In this document: positions 36,394 through 45,110 of the stretch, piece by piece
How the letters are laid out: each line of letters begins with the position of its first letter
Numbering within the stretch: the stretch's first letter is position 1
Source: Flavobacterium kingsejongi
GTDB taxonomy: Bacteria > Bacteroidota > Bacteroidia > Flavobacteriales > Flavobacteriaceae
Direction: 5' to 3'
Length of the DNA: 64,000 bases
Assembly (NCBI RefSeq): GCF_003076475.1
Contig: NZ_CP020919.1
Span: forward strand, 4,154,001 to 4,218,000
Notes under the pieces: generated by a model
Told to the model about the DNA's origin: nothing
Database searches by the model: none
What the model saw: the letters and a program-made list of their open reading frames with translations, nothing else
Position numbers and translations under genes: made by a program

Positions 36394-36954
36394 ATGATAT
36401 CTACAAATCTACACAAAGGACACCTTTTGGTTGCAGATCCCTCATTAACAGGTGATTTATCGTTTAATCGTTCGGTAGTCCTGTTAGCAGACTACAATAA
36501 CGAAGGCTCGGTAGGATTCATTTTAAACAAACCTTTGAAATATACCATACAAGATTTGATTCCCGAAATCAATGCAAATTTTAAAATCTATAATGGTGGA
36601 CCGGTAGAGCAGGACAACCTCTATTTTATCCACAATATTCCGGAACTGATTCCGGACAGTATAGAAATTTCAAGCGGCATTTATTGGGGAGGTGATTTTG
36701 AATCCACCAAAGATCTGATCAATGAAGGTAAAATCAACAAAAATAATATCCGCTTTTTCCTGGGATACACAGGATGGGATGCGCAACAGCTGGAAAATGA
36801 AATGCAGTCCAATTCCTGGATCATTTCAGAGAACAGCTACCGCAACAAGATAATTGCGAAATCACCTACACATTTTTGGAAAGAAAAAATTCTGGAACTG
36901 GGAGGCGATTACCTGATATGGTCGAATGCACCAGAGAATCCGTTACTGAATTAA
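36394..36954 (+). CDS. YqgE/AlgH family protein
   Basis: Protein of 186 residues in the UPF0301 (YqgE/AlgH) family. Conserved parts: HKGHLLVADPSLTGDLSFNRSVVLL, GSVGFILNKPL, YNGGPVEQDNLYFIHN and FFLGYTGWDAQQLENEM. Start at ATG 36394 (MISTNLHKGH) rather than 23 codons upstream, where the sequence is hydrophobic non-family. Molecular function not established. Its TAA overlaps by three bases the stop of the convergent aminotransferase gene. Confidence 0.92.
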   Translation: MISTNLHKGHLLVADPSLTGDLSFNRSVVLLADYNNEGSVGFILNKPLKYTIQDLIPEINANFKIYNGGPVEQDNLYFIHNIPELIPDSIEISSGIYWGGDFESTKDLINEGKINKNNIRFFLGYTGWDAQQLENEMQSNSWIISENSYRNKIIAKSPTHFWKEKILELGGDYLIWSNAPENPLLN

Positions 36955-37787
36955 CCCAAACGAATCTGGGCATTGAGTTTCATTAATAATACTTTTGCCA
37001 TGCCATTACCGTATTCTTTTTTACGGTATTTGGTAATGGACTGTATCCCCTGAATGACATTGGTAATAAACAATTCGTCGGCCTTTTGCAAATCAAAAGG
37101 AGAAATCGGGCTTTCGGACACTTCAAGCCCTTCCGTCTTTTTGGCGATTTCCAACACCTGTTTACGCATTACTCCATTCAGGCACCCTTCTGATACCGGC
37201 GGAGTTACTAATTTATCTCCGGTCAGCATAAACAAATTGCCCTGTAACGCTTCAATAACATTCTTTGCATCGTTGAGTAACAGGCAGTTTTGGTACCCGT
37301 TTTCATGAGCAAAAATACTTCCTGCGATATTCACGCTTTTATTGGTTGATTTAATCGTCGAAAGCAATTGGCGCGGTACATAAAAATCTTTGAAAAGGTC
37401 AACTTCATAGTCTGATGGCTGCATTTCGTATAACGTTTTGGGTAACGGTGCTGCAGTGATGATGTAATCCACTGCATTGGTTTCTGGAAGGTAAAAACCA
37501 CCGTTTTTACGGCATACGGTAATCCGGATTCGAAACGAAGGATTTTCCTGACCCTCAATGACTGATAACAATTGTTGCTCCAGGAATTCCATGGTAAAAT
37601 TCATAGGAATCTCCATTCGCAGGATCCGCATGGATGACATGAGCCTGAAATAATGGTCTTCAAGGAATAAAATTTTCCCATCTACCGTTTTTACTGTTTC
37701 AAAAACCGCATCCCCAAAGAGAAAACCACGATTGTCAAATAACTCATTCTCCTGTTCTGCAATGCTATTGCCATTGTAATTAATCAT
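36951..37787 (-). CDS. Class IV aminotransferase / aminodeoxychorismate lyase-like
   Basis: PLP enzyme of 278 residues, fold type IV. Start at ATG 37785-37787 (MINYNGNSIAEQ). Visible motifs: ENELFDNRGFLFGDAVFETVK, the PLP-lysine region in STIKSTNKSVNIAGSIFAHENG, EALQGNLFMLTGDKLVTPP and GVMRKQVLEIA. Could be a 4-amino-4-deoxychorismate lyase (PabC) or branched-chain/D-amino acid aminotransferase; the sequence alone does not decide. Convergent and overlapping by a few bases with the YqgE gene. Confidence 0.85.
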   Translation of the reverse strand: MINYNGNSIAEQENELFDNRGFLFGDAVFETVKTVDGKILFLEDHYFRLMSSMRILRMEIPMNFTMEFLEQQLLSVIEGQENPSFRIRITVCRKNGGFYLPETNAVDYIITAAPLPKTLYEMQPSDYEVDLFKDFYVPRQLLSTIKSTNKSVNIAGSIFAHENGYQNCLLLNDAKNVIEALQGNLFMLTGDKLVTPPVSEGCLNGVMRKQVLEIAKKTEGLEVSESPISPFDLQKADELFITNVIQGIQSITKYRKKEYGNGMAKVLLMKLNAQIRLG

Positions 37788-37843
37788 AAAAAAGCCTTGA
37801 AATAAATCCAAGGCAAATATAAGTGTAATATCCTAAAATAGTA

Positions 37844-38236
37844 CTATACTGATCCAATTACGTGTTTCAAATCCGAAATCTGATTTTCCCATAACTGTTT
37901 GGCTTCGTCCACTTCTTTATCATGTGCAAAATCAACTACTACCAGGGAAACATCCTTAGTGATCTCATCTACCTGTATTCTAAGCTCAAAAAAGTATTCG
38001 GTATCCTTATCATTATCATCTACCCATCTGTATTTTACTTTTTCACCGCTTTTCTTGGAAGACAGCCTGGCTTTTTCCTCTGAATCATCCCATATAAAAG
38101 TAAAAAACTCACCTCTGGAATTGACATTATCGGCAAACCACTCCGAAAGACCCGATGGAGTCGAGATGTAAGTGTATAATAATTGGGGTGAAGAATTTAT
38201 CGGAAATTCCAATTCATATTTAATTTTTTCTTCCAT
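37844..38236 (-). CDS. START-like (SRPBCC) domain protein
   Basis: Protein of 130 residues with the AHA1/START-like helix-grip fold: KYELEFPINSSPQLLYTYISTPSGLSEWFADNV, FFTFIWDDSEEKARL, and the C-terminal helix EAKQLWENQISDLKHVIGSV. A Bacteroidetes-specific START-like family is the best fit. Presumed to bind a hydrophobic ligand; none known. Single gene upstream of the aminotransferase on the same strand (56 bp apart), so possibly co-transcribed. Confidence 0.85.
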   Translation of the reverse strand: MEEKIKYELEFPINSSPQLLYTYISTPSGLSEWFADNVNSRGEFFTFIWDDSEEKARLSSKKSGEKVKYRWVDDNDKDTEYFFELRIQVDEITKDVSLVVVDFAHDKEVDEAKQLWENQISDLKHVIGSV

Positions 38237-38622
38237 AACATAAAATAATTTCGCGAAATATATAGAATATAAAATTCATAAAAAAGTATTTCTAAAAAAA
38301 TTACATGTTTTACACAACAATTTTTATATACTCTTTTTTTTACTTCTTTTCATCACAATCTCAATATAAAGCTATAGTACTCGTTTTGAATACTATACAC
38401 TTAAAAAAGTGACATATTGCGATATTAATCCTCAAAAACACTATTTGTTTTAATAATTTTATGGAAAACCGTAAGGAAATGCGAAAGAAGTAGCGTATTT
38501 TTGTCATATGATAATGACTTTTTAATCAAAAGTATGACAGTAAAACAGACTTAATACAAAGGGGTAATTTGTAGATTAATTATGTTCTATCATTATTTAA
38601 TAGAGTTTTTTTGTTAAGTAAG

Positions 38623-38648
38623 GCCATCCGTTTACGGGTGGCTTTTTT
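38623..38648 (+). terminator. Orphan intrinsic terminator
   Basis: GCCATCCG, loop TTTA, CGGGTGGC followed by T6. No plus-strand gene ends upstream within 380 bp; it may end an unannotated small RNA or be a leftover of a lost gene. Confidence 0.7.
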
Positions 38649-38705
38649 ACTTTCATAAGAACTGCTAAAATCAATTTAATTTACTTTTGCCCCCAAAACT
38701 TTCAG

Positions 38706-38888
38706 AATGATTACGGTTACTATGTCGCGCACGACTTCTACATCTTTGTGAATGATTAATCCGTTACTCAAGACGATATCCGAAATTTAATTCCAGCAAA
38801 AACTATCGGTAAAAAATGAAACACCATAGAAATTGTAGGCTCTACAGCCACCCAATAAAATGCCAGGGTAGGCAGTATTAAAAAGACG
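38706..38888 (+). pseudogene. Decayed coding remnant, possibly of a TonB-receptor plug region
   Basis: One frame gives NDYGYYVAHDFYIFVND, stop, SVTQDDIRNLIPAKTIGKK, stop, NTIEIVGSTATQ, stop, NARVGSIKRR. The order (VND..DIRNLIPAKTI..IEIV..STAT..NARVG) resembles the TonB plug pattern of a carried residue string before the energy-coupling receptor barrel. In-frame stops are at 38757, 38817 and 38856. No start codon or flanking domains remain. Weak call; chance similarity is possible. Confidence 0.35.
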
Positions 38889-38964
38889 TTAAAGTTCCTC
38901 ATTTACAGATAAATAATAGCGTAAACGGTTAGAATTGATTATATTTAGGTAAAAAATTACGGCT

Positions 38965-39366
38965 ATGACACCCCAAATTTTAATCACTCTTAAAGTGGCC
39001 GACTCTATTGCGCTACCATCCTTATGCCATGACGATCTTGTCCCGGTAATTAATGACTATATTTTAAAATTCCTCAAAAGTAACAAGGTACAGGTTATTG
39101 ACTATTTTGAATCGGAAGAGACTATTGACTCCTACTGGGAAAAAATCACAGAGTACAATCGTGTTCCGGGAGTTGCTACTTTTATTACAGTTCCAAAATT
39201 GTTTGAGGAACACTATGCATTTGAAGGCTTTCAACAGCATAATGATGAAATACTGCAACACGTCATTGGACAATTTGAAGAAGATAGTGTACAGCTCGAT
39301 CTTACCCTCACGCGATTACGGCAAAATCTGCAGGAAATACACCTTAGTTTCAAAGCCAAAAAGTAA
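38965..39366 (+). CDS. Hypothetical protein
   Basis: Soluble protein of 133 residues, no signal peptide. Begins MTPQILITLKVADSIALPSL, is acidic in the middle (DYFESEETIDSYWEKITEY) and ends in a helix-rich, basic segment (LTRLRQNLQEIHLSFKAKK). I do not recognise a family. Translation start is the only ATG near the frame opening; the protein-like codon pattern over its whole length supports a real gene. Convergent with the NTF2-like gene 18 bp away. Confidence 0.6.
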   Translation: MTPQILITLKVADSIALPSLCHDDLVPVINDYILKFLKSNKVQVIDYFESEETIDSYWEKITEYNRVPGVATFITVPKLFEEHYAFEGFQQHNDEILQHVIGQFEEDSVQLDLTLTRLRQNLQEIHLSFKAKK

Positions 39367-39384
39367 AAGCTATTATCTACGGGG

Positions 39385-39756
39385 CTATACCTTAAGGGCT
39401 ACCGCTGCAATGACTTGCCATTTTCGATCGATAAACAGCCAGGTTCTGGTATAGAAATAAGAGCCTTTAAAGTGCATGCCCAGGTATTTTCCTTCGATAT
39501 GATTCAGTACATTTACAATGGCTACAGTATTGAAGTTTGAAATATGCTCTTCCAACACGTCCATTATCTCAAACTCAATGAGACTGGAAACCATGCGATC
39601 TGCCCGGTTAGCCGAAGTAAAAATCCTTCCAGCTTCATCGGTATAAACGGCTTCAGGGTGAACCAGTTTATGAAAGGAATTTAAATCTTTCGTAACAATC
39701 GATTCAATGAGCCTGCGCTCACACTCTTGTATTATTTCTTTATGTGTTTTTGCCAT
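39385..39756 (-). CDS. NTF2-like/DUF4440 protein
   Basis: Protein of 123 residues in the SnoaL/DUF4440 branch of the NTF2-like superfamily: ECERRLIESIVTKDLNSFHKLVHPEAVYTDEAGRIFT at the start and the closing strand TRTWLFIDRKWQVIAAVALKV. These cone-shaped folds bind small ligands or act as isomerases; specific role unknown. Start at ATG 39754-39756 (MAKTHKEII), the family-like N terminus. Confidence 0.85.
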   Translation of the reverse strand: MAKTHKEIIQECERRLIESIVTKDLNSFHKLVHPEAVYTDEAGRIFTSANRADRMVSSLIEFEIMDVLEEHISNFNTVAIVNVLNHIEGKYLGMHFKGSYFYTRTWLFIDRKWQVIAAVALKV

Positions 39757-39940
39757 GACCATCACAAGGTACTAATTCTTCTACAATTCGTTGAAACAAT
39801 ACCCCTGATTGTAATGTTATTTTGGCTTGCTTATCGACTATAGTTGTGAGTATTTATAAAAAAAGTATCTTTAACTCTTTAAAAATAAGAATACAATGTT
39901 TTCTTTTACCATTCAAAAGGTAACCATGCCCCTACACATT

Positions 39941-40927
39941 ATGAAATCAAAAAAACTTCTGTTCTTTTTGCTCTTGCTATCCAACGCTTATGGAGCTACC
40001 GCTACAGCCCTGAAAAAAAGTAGCCTGGCTACTACGGGGATTGATACCACTGTAATTGTACCGATCGGGGGGATTCAGCAGTACCTCAGTTTCAAAGGAA
40101 AAGATATCACAAAACCAGTACTGTTGTTTTTGCATGGCGGACCGGGATCTTCCCTGATGAAGGTCGCTGATCAATTTACCCAAAAGCTGCAGGATCATTT
40201 TATAGTCGTACAATGGGACCAACGGGAAACCGGAGCAACACTGGCTTTAAATGCATCACCTGATAAACTGACAGCCGAATTGCTTCAAAAGGATACGGAA
40301 GCAATGATTACTTATTTGCTTCAGCATTTTAACCAAAAGAAATTATACCTCGTCTCCCACTCCTGGGGTTCAGTACTGGCTTTTGACATTGCGGTAAAAC
40401 ATCCTGAATTGCTGTATGCCTACATTCCTATCAGCCCGATTATAGACCAGCAAAAAGGAGCAGCACTCACCCAAACGATGTTAGAAAAGTGGGCGCAGAA
40501 AACAAAAAATGAAACGGCGATCCAGGAATTGGCACTCGTACATATCCCGTTTGAAAAACCTGATGATTTATTCTACTCCCAAAAATGGCTTTTTATCCAT
40601 AATGGAGTTGATTTTGCCCAGAAGGATGATTTTAAAGCCACCTATTACAAATGGCTGGACATTTGGTTTCCGATGTGGAAAGCGTCGGTTCAGGGTTCCC
40701 TGTTCACAAAAGTTCCCGAAGTACACTGCCCCATCTACTTTTTTGAGGGGAATGGCGACAAACAAAAATCCCATGACCTGGTAGCGGACTACTATCGATT
40801 TTTAAAAGCTCCGAAAAAGAAACTCTTTTGGTTCCGGAAATCCGGCCACACTGTATTTAATACCGAACCGGATAAGATACAACAACTGCTTATTGAAACT
40901 GTATTACCTGAAACCTATATAAATTAA
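39941..40927 (+). CDS. Secreted alpha/beta hydrolase (prolyl-aminopeptidase-like)
   Basis: Alpha/beta hydrolase of 328 residues; start at MKSKKLLFFLLLLSNAYG (ATG 39941), giving a signal peptide. The oxyanion motif LHGGPGSS, nucleophile elbow SHSWGSVLA (Ser) and C-terminal KSGHTVFN (His) are present, with an acidic residue in FFEGNGDKQ. HGGPG is typical of the S33 proline iminopeptidase branch, but substrate is uncertain. Periplasmic by inference. Terminator follows at 40953-40990. Confidence 0.85.
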   Translation: MKSKKLLFFLLLLSNAYGATATALKKSSLATTGIDTTVIVPIGGIQQYLSFKGKDITKPVLLFLHGGPGSSLMKVADQFTQKLQDHFIVVQWDQRETGATLALNASPDKLTAELLQKDTEAMITYLLQHFNQKKLYLVSHSWGSVLAFDIAVKHPELLYAYIPISPIIDQQKGAALTQTMLEKWAQKTKNETAIQELALVHIPFEKPDDLFYSQKWLFIHNGVDFAQKDDFKATYYKWLDIWFPMWKASVQGSLFTKVPEVHCPIYFFEGNGDKQKSHDLVADYYRFLKAPKKKLFWFRKSGHTVFNTEPDKIQQLLIETVLPETYIN

Positions 40928-40952
40928 TCCGGCATTACGATACTACGCTAAC

Positions 40953-40990
40953 AAAAAACCTTTTACCGATACAACGGTAAAAGGTTTTTT
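40953..40990 (+). terminator. Strong intrinsic terminator
   Basis: Perfect 16-bp stem AAAAAACCTTTTACCG/CGGTAAAAGGTTTTTT with a 6-base loop. It may also act for leftward transcription. Confidence 0.93.
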
Positions 40991-41081
40991 GTGCTTTGTA
41001 TTTTTTTAGAATACTGTCTACTGTAGACAACGGCCTGTTTTGTTGCAATATGCATCTGTATTGCATTTTAAACTATTATCC

Positions 41082-41888
41082 TTATAATTTTTGCAATTCG
41101 GATAGTACTGCTTTGCCTACCGCTTCCCCTGATTGTGGATTCTGCCCTGTAATCAGGCGTTGATCGCTTACCACATGCACCTGCCACTTACCGGATTTCT
41201 CAAATTTAGCTCCTCGTGCAATCAATTGATCTTCCAGTAAAAAAGGGACTACTTTGGTCAGTCCTACTTCCGCTTCTTCTTCATTGGTGAATCCGTTTAC
41301 TTTTTTACCGGTAACCAGGTATTGGCCATCACTTAGCTTAATATTTACAATTCCCGCCGGACCGTGGCATACCGCACTTACAATTCCGTTATGTTCGTAG
41401 ATTGTGGAAGCTATTGTTGCAATTTCGGTATTCTCTGGAAAATCCCACATCGCTCCATGACCTCCGGCATAATGTATGGCTACATAATCCGCAGGATTAA
41501 CTTCTGACGGACGTAATGTATTTTCTATTTTTTTATGGTATTCCGGATCTTCCCAAAATTTCTTATTGATAGGATCTTTCAGGTCAAAACCATCTACTGG
41601 TGGATTTCCACCTTTAGGACTGACAAAATCAATTTCATAACCTGCTGCAGTGAGAATTTCCCATGGATGGGATACTTCGCTTAGGTAATACCCTGTGGGA
41701 GTTCCGGTAGTACCTTTTACACCGTGGCTGGTCACTACAAAGAGAATTTTCTTTTTGCCGGATGGCACCTCCGATTTTTCAGAATCTGCTGCTACTGCTG
41801 TTTTTTTATCCGGCTGGCAGCCCGTAATTAAGGTAGTCCCTATAACGATTAACAGCAATGCATTCATACGTTTCTTCACGTTTTTCAT
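41082..41888 (-). CDS. DJ-1/PfpI-family protein with lipoprotein signal (Hsp31-like)
   Basis: Type 1 glutamine-amidotransferase-like protein of 268 residues. N-terminal lipobox LITGC (Cys24) after a hydrophobic stretch. The core begins KKILFVVTSHGVKG, with GYYLSEVSHPWEIL, DFVSPKGG, HYAGGHGAMWDFPE and the nucleophile elbow SAVCHGPAG (Cys), as in the class I DJ-1/Hsp31 glyoxalase or chaperone group. Lipid anchoring is uncommon for this family. Last gene of a leftward cluster with an LLM oxidoreductase 28 bp upstream and an MFS gene. Confidence 0.88.
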   Translation of the reverse strand: MKNVKKRMNALLLIVIGTTLITGCQPDKKTAVAADSEKSEVPSGKKKILFVVTSHGVKGTTGTPTGYYLSEVSHPWEILTAAGYEIDFVSPKGGNPPVDGFDLKDPINKKFWEDPEYHKKIENTLRPSEVNPADYVAIHYAGGHGAMWDFPENTEIATIASTIYEHNGIVSAVCHGPAGIVNIKLSDGQYLVTGKKVNGFTNEEEAEVGLTKVVPFLLEDQLIARGAKFEKSGKWQVHVVSDQRLITGQNPQSGEAVGKAVLSELQKL

Positions 41889-41916
41889 AAGAATAACTAT
41901 TAAAATTAAAAAAGGT

Positions 41917-42891
41917 TTATAGTGTTGGTGTTGGAAAAAGAGGCAGTGCCTGCTCCCCTATTTTACGAATCGCTTCGGCCAGCGGGGTTTCTGATTTCCT
42001 GAGATGTAATGCCAGGTGATTCACACCAGCTTCTTCATACTGCTGTAAAAGGATAAGCAATGCTTTTACGCCCGATGATCCCCCGAAACGGTGTGGTACA
42101 AAAGGAGCATCATCATCTACCAGCAGGTTCAGGTGAAAGGCAGTAATATACGGCTTTGATGCCTGGTTGTTATCATACAATGCATTTTTCCAACCAATGA
42201 CCATCTGAGCCGTTTCTGCAACCGTCCTGGGATAATTGAACCAACCCTGCATGTTTTGTGCAATCCAGTCCATGTCCTGCCCGGCCTTTCCGGCAACGAT
42301 CCACGAAATTGATGCAGTAGGTTTTGGGTATACCTGTATGGCATCATTCAGTCCCGGATAAAACTTGCTGAGCTGGCTTTGATCTTTCCAGGCTTCCAGC
42401 AGGATACTGTGATTGGTCACAAATCGCTCCCGACGGGATTCAAAATCATACCCGAACAACGGAAATTCTACCGGGCGGTCCCCAAGCCCTACTCCAAAAA
42501 GCAGGCGGCCTTCGGAAAGGTTTTCGACTGTTGCGATAGCTTTTGCGAGTTGTAATGGATTATGGAGTGGTAGTACAATAGCAGCGGTGCCAATTACAAT
42601 GTTTCGGGTGATCCCAGCAATATACCCGAGATATGCAATGGTATCAAACAACTGGGCACCATCGCCAAAAGCAGGATCATATACCGGAACTTCCCGCATC
42701 CACAAAGCGGAAAACCCTAACGTATCGGCTAACCGGATATATTCTGCATGCCGGCTAACATCGGGGATCCCAAATGGGCGTCCCTGCTGTTGCCTTTTTT
42801 GCTCCCCGGCCAATGACCAATCGTTATCCAGTGGAAATTCCAGTCCCAGTGTCATTTTACCAGGAACATGTATTTTACAAATGGTTTCCAT
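41917..42891 (-). CDS. LLM class flavin-dependent oxidoreductase
   Basis: Luciferase-like monooxygenase of 324 residues, F420/FMN-binding TIM barrel. Visible: SRHAEYIRLADTLGFSALWMREVPVYDPAFGDGAQLFDT, IVIGTAAIVLPLHNPLQLAKAIATVENLSEGRLLFGVGLG. Substrate unknown. Lies two bases from the MFS gene (which ends at 42894) and upstream of the DJ-1 gene, all leftward, so the three likely form one operon. Confidence 0.88.
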   Translation of the reverse strand: METICKIHVPGKMTLGLEFPLDNDWSLAGEQKRQQQGRPFGIPDVSRHAEYIRLADTLGFSALWMREVPVYDPAFGDGAQLFDTIAYLGYIAGITRNIVIGTAAIVLPLHNPLQLAKAIATVENLSEGRLLFGVGLGDRPVEFPLFGYDFESRRERFVTNHSILLEAWKDQSQLSKFYPGLNDAIQVYPKPTASISWIVAGKAGQDMDWIAQNMQGWFNYPRTVAETAQMVIGWKNALYDNNQASKPYITAFHLNLLVDDDAPFVPHRFGGSSGVKALLILLQQYEEAGVNHLALHLRKSETPLAEAIRKIGEQALPLFPTPTL

Positions 42892-42893
42892 AA

Positions 42894-44108
42894 TCAGTTC
42901 TTTTTTTCTTTACTATAACTTTTATAGGTCAATACTACTCCGAAGAGTACTAATATTGCTCCAATCCAGGGTGTCGCAGCGACTCCCAGTGTTGACTCAA
43001 CCACAATACCGCCAATAAATGCCCCGATGGCAATTCCTACATTAAAAGCAGCGATGTTAAGGGATGATGCAACATCTTCGGTCCCGGGCAGGTATTTTTC
43101 GGCCATTTGCACAATATAAAGCTGCAGACCCGGTACGCTGGAGAATGCCAGTATTCCCATAGCAAAGAGTGTCAGTACGGCTGTGACCTGGCTGTAAATC
43201 GTAAAAGATAATACGAGTAAGACAATAGCCTGTAATACGAACATCACCATTAATGCTTTTGCAGGTTTATGGTTGGAGACTTTTCCCCCAATCACATTGC
43301 CTATGGCGATGGCCACTCCATAGATCAGTAATAATAATCCGGTAGCATCAGGAGAAAACCCTGCAATATCTACCAATAAAGGCGTCAGGTAGGTAAACGT
43401 TACAAACGTCCCGCCGTAACCAAAAGCTGTAATGGCCAATATCAGCAGTATGGATGGATTTCTTAACACCCGGGCCAGATCTGACAGGCGCAACGGATTG
43501 CTTTTTTTAATCGTATTGGGTATCAATATACTACTTGCAATGGCGCCAATAGCCCCAAGAATTGCCACACCGATAAAAGTAGCACGCCATCCGAAATGCT
43601 GCCCGATGTACGTGCCCAGCGGCACTCCGGTGACAATGGCAACTGTAAGTCCGGAAAACATGATGGCAATGGCACTGGCGCGTTTATTTTCCGGAACCAA
43701 CCCGGCAGCGATTGTCGCCCCAATAGCGAAAAATACCCCATGGGCAAATCCGGTGAGGATTCGTGCAATAACCAGAGTAGTAAAAGATGGTGCGATCGTG
43801 GCTAAAGCATTCCCGATACTAAAAAGTACCATAATCCATAAGAGTAGTTTTTTTCGATTGATGCCACTCGTTACTGCTGTTAAAACCGGTGCCCCTATCG
43901 CCACGCCCAAAGCATATAAACTGACCAATAATCCGGCAGTAGGAATTGAGGTTCCTAAATCCTGAGCTACTGTAGGCAATAGCCCTACGATTACAAATTC
44001 GGTGGTTCCAATGGCATAAGCACTAATGGTAAGTGCCCATAAAGCAGCGGGTAATCCCGTACTTTTACTTTTAGACTGTATAGCAGTAGTGTTTGTTGTT
44101 GTTTTCAT
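42894..44108 (-). CDS. MFS transporter, DHA1/AraJ-like
   Basis: Major facilitator of 404 residues with 12 predicted helices; start at ATG 44106-44108 (MKTTTNTTAIQ). First helix ALWALTISAYAIGTTEFVIVGLLPTVAQDLG is typical of the AraJ/YdhP efflux group; RILTGFAHGVFFAIGATIAAGLVPENKRASAIAIMFSGLT carries the motif C-like helix of drug/proton antiporters. Likely an inner-membrane exporter of sugars, arabinose-like compounds or drugs. First gene of the operon with the LLM and DJ-1 genes. Confidence 0.9.
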   Translation of the reverse strand: MKTTTNTTAIQSKSKSTGLPAALWALTISAYAIGTTEFVIVGLLPTVAQDLGTSIPTAGLLVSLYALGVAIGAPVLTAVTSGINRKKLLLWIMVLFSIGNALATIAPSFTTLVIARILTGFAHGVFFAIGATIAAGLVPENKRASAIAIMFSGLTVAIVTGVPLGTYIGQHFGWRATFIGVAILGAIGAIASSILIPNTIKKSNPLRLSDLARVLRNPSILLILAITAFGYGGTFVTFTYLTPLLVDIAGFSPDATGLLLLIYGVAIAIGNVIGGKVSNHKPAKALMVMFVLQAIVLLVLSFTIYSQVTAVLTLFAMGILAFSSVPGLQLYIVQMAEKYLPGTEDVASSLNIAAFNVGIAIGAFIGGIVVESTLGVAATPWIGAILVLFGVVLTYKSYSKEKKN

Positions 44109-44319
44109 ATCGTTGTACTGTGGTGAATTTATTATGGTACAAATTTCCGTCAGAAAACACTGCTGTGCGAGGAAGTAGATCACCAATAAAAAGTGACCTG
44201 CATCACATCTTTTGTGGCAACAGAAAAAGTAAGGCAGAATAATTCCGATAATCCTTTTGATTAAGGACTACCGCAATAGGAAAAAAAGGAATTAAAAAAC
44301 AGTACTGACTTATAAAAGC

Positions 44320-44889
44320 TTATCCTTTGAGGCGGCTCAGTGTTTCACGGGTCACCCCTAGATAGGAAGCCAGTAATTTCTTAGGTACACGCTGTATCAG
44401 CCGGGGTAATTTTTTGATCAGCTTACTGTAACGTTGCTCTGCGGTTTCTGTGAGTAAGGACAGTATGCGTTGCTGTAAGGCAATATAACCCAGATTGGAT
44501 TTGGTCCGGAAAAAATTGGCCATAGCAGGAATCTGCTGGCACATGTATTCCCGATCTTCTAACTTCAGGCAAAAGAAATCGGAATCTTCAATACAATCGA
44601 CATATAAGGTTGCAGGTACTTTATTCTGGTAGGCATAATGATCGCTCACCCAGTAATTCTCCATGCCAAACTGCAGTATATGTTCCTTTCCATCTTCATC
44701 AAGGGCATAGGCTTTAATGAGTCCCTGTATGATCCAGAATTCAAATGGTACAGGATCTCCCTTTTGTACCAGGAATTGATGCTTCCTAAGTTTTTTATGA
44801 TGGAAATACCCCCGGACAAATTCCCACTCCTCATCGGTGAGTGTACAAATTGCTTCAATATGGTTTCGGAGTAAGGTATAATGATCCAT
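44320..44889 (-). CDS. Crp/Fnr family transcriptional regulator
   Basis: Regulator of 189 residues; start at ATG 44887-44889 (MDHYTLLRNHIEAI). N-terminal cyclic-nucleotide-binding-like domain (KHQFLVQKGDPVPFEFWIIQGLIKAYALDEDGKEHILQF) and a short C-terminal helix-turn-helix (VPKKLLASYLGVTRETLSRLKG). No cysteine cluster for an Fe-S centre is present. It lies 210 bp upstream of the MFS gene on the same strand and is a candidate regulator of that cluster, by position only. Confidence 0.9.
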   Translation of the reverse strand: MDHYTLLRNHIEAICTLTDEEWEFVRGYFHHKKLRKHQFLVQKGDPVPFEFWIIQGLIKAYALDEDGKEHILQFGMENYWVSDHYAYQNKVPATLYVDCIEDSDFFCLKLEDREYMCQQIPAMANFFRTKSNLGYIALQQRILSLLTETAEQRYSKLIKKLPRLIQRVPKKLLASYLGVTRETLSRLKG

Positions 44890-45082
44890 AAGGTTTTGAT
44901 GCTGAATTGGTCTCGTAATTGTAATTTGATCCCACAAAAATACAGTATCTATTTTGAATTTAACCCATGCCTTTTGACCTCAACCAAAAAAATGAATTAA
45001 ATTTAGCCTGCCTGCAAATCACCCCTATCCATCATTATTGCATTACCGCAAGTTTCGGATTGCAATCGTGGCATCGCATGCA

Positions 45083-45090
45083 GATCTTTG
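45083..45090 (+). promoter_or_regulatory. Promoter candidate for the truncated ada-type gene
   Basis: GATCTTTG (45083-45090; one mismatch to TAnnTTTG) with TTG at 45060-45062, spacing 20 bp. It places the transcript start about 15 nt before ATG 45111, favouring that start over the ATG at 44967. Confidence 0.45.
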
Positions 45091-45110
45091 TAGTCCTAAA
45101 GCACAAGACA

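Larger units (their letters stand above)
38237..38964. other. Gene-free stretch with orphan terminator and decayed coding remnant
   Basis: 728 bp with no intact gene. The first 380 bp are AT-rich. An intrinsic terminator (GCCATCCG/CGGGTGGC, T6) lies at 38623-38648 with no gene feeding it. At 38706-38888 a single frame reads like protein but is broken by three stop codons (see pseudogene entry). Confidence 0.6.

Noticed and set aside
42413..43018. Plus-strand open frame across the LLM oxidoreductase and MFS genes
   Set aside because: Ser/Pro/Arg-rich antisense shadow of two well-conserved genes; no start region or family match.
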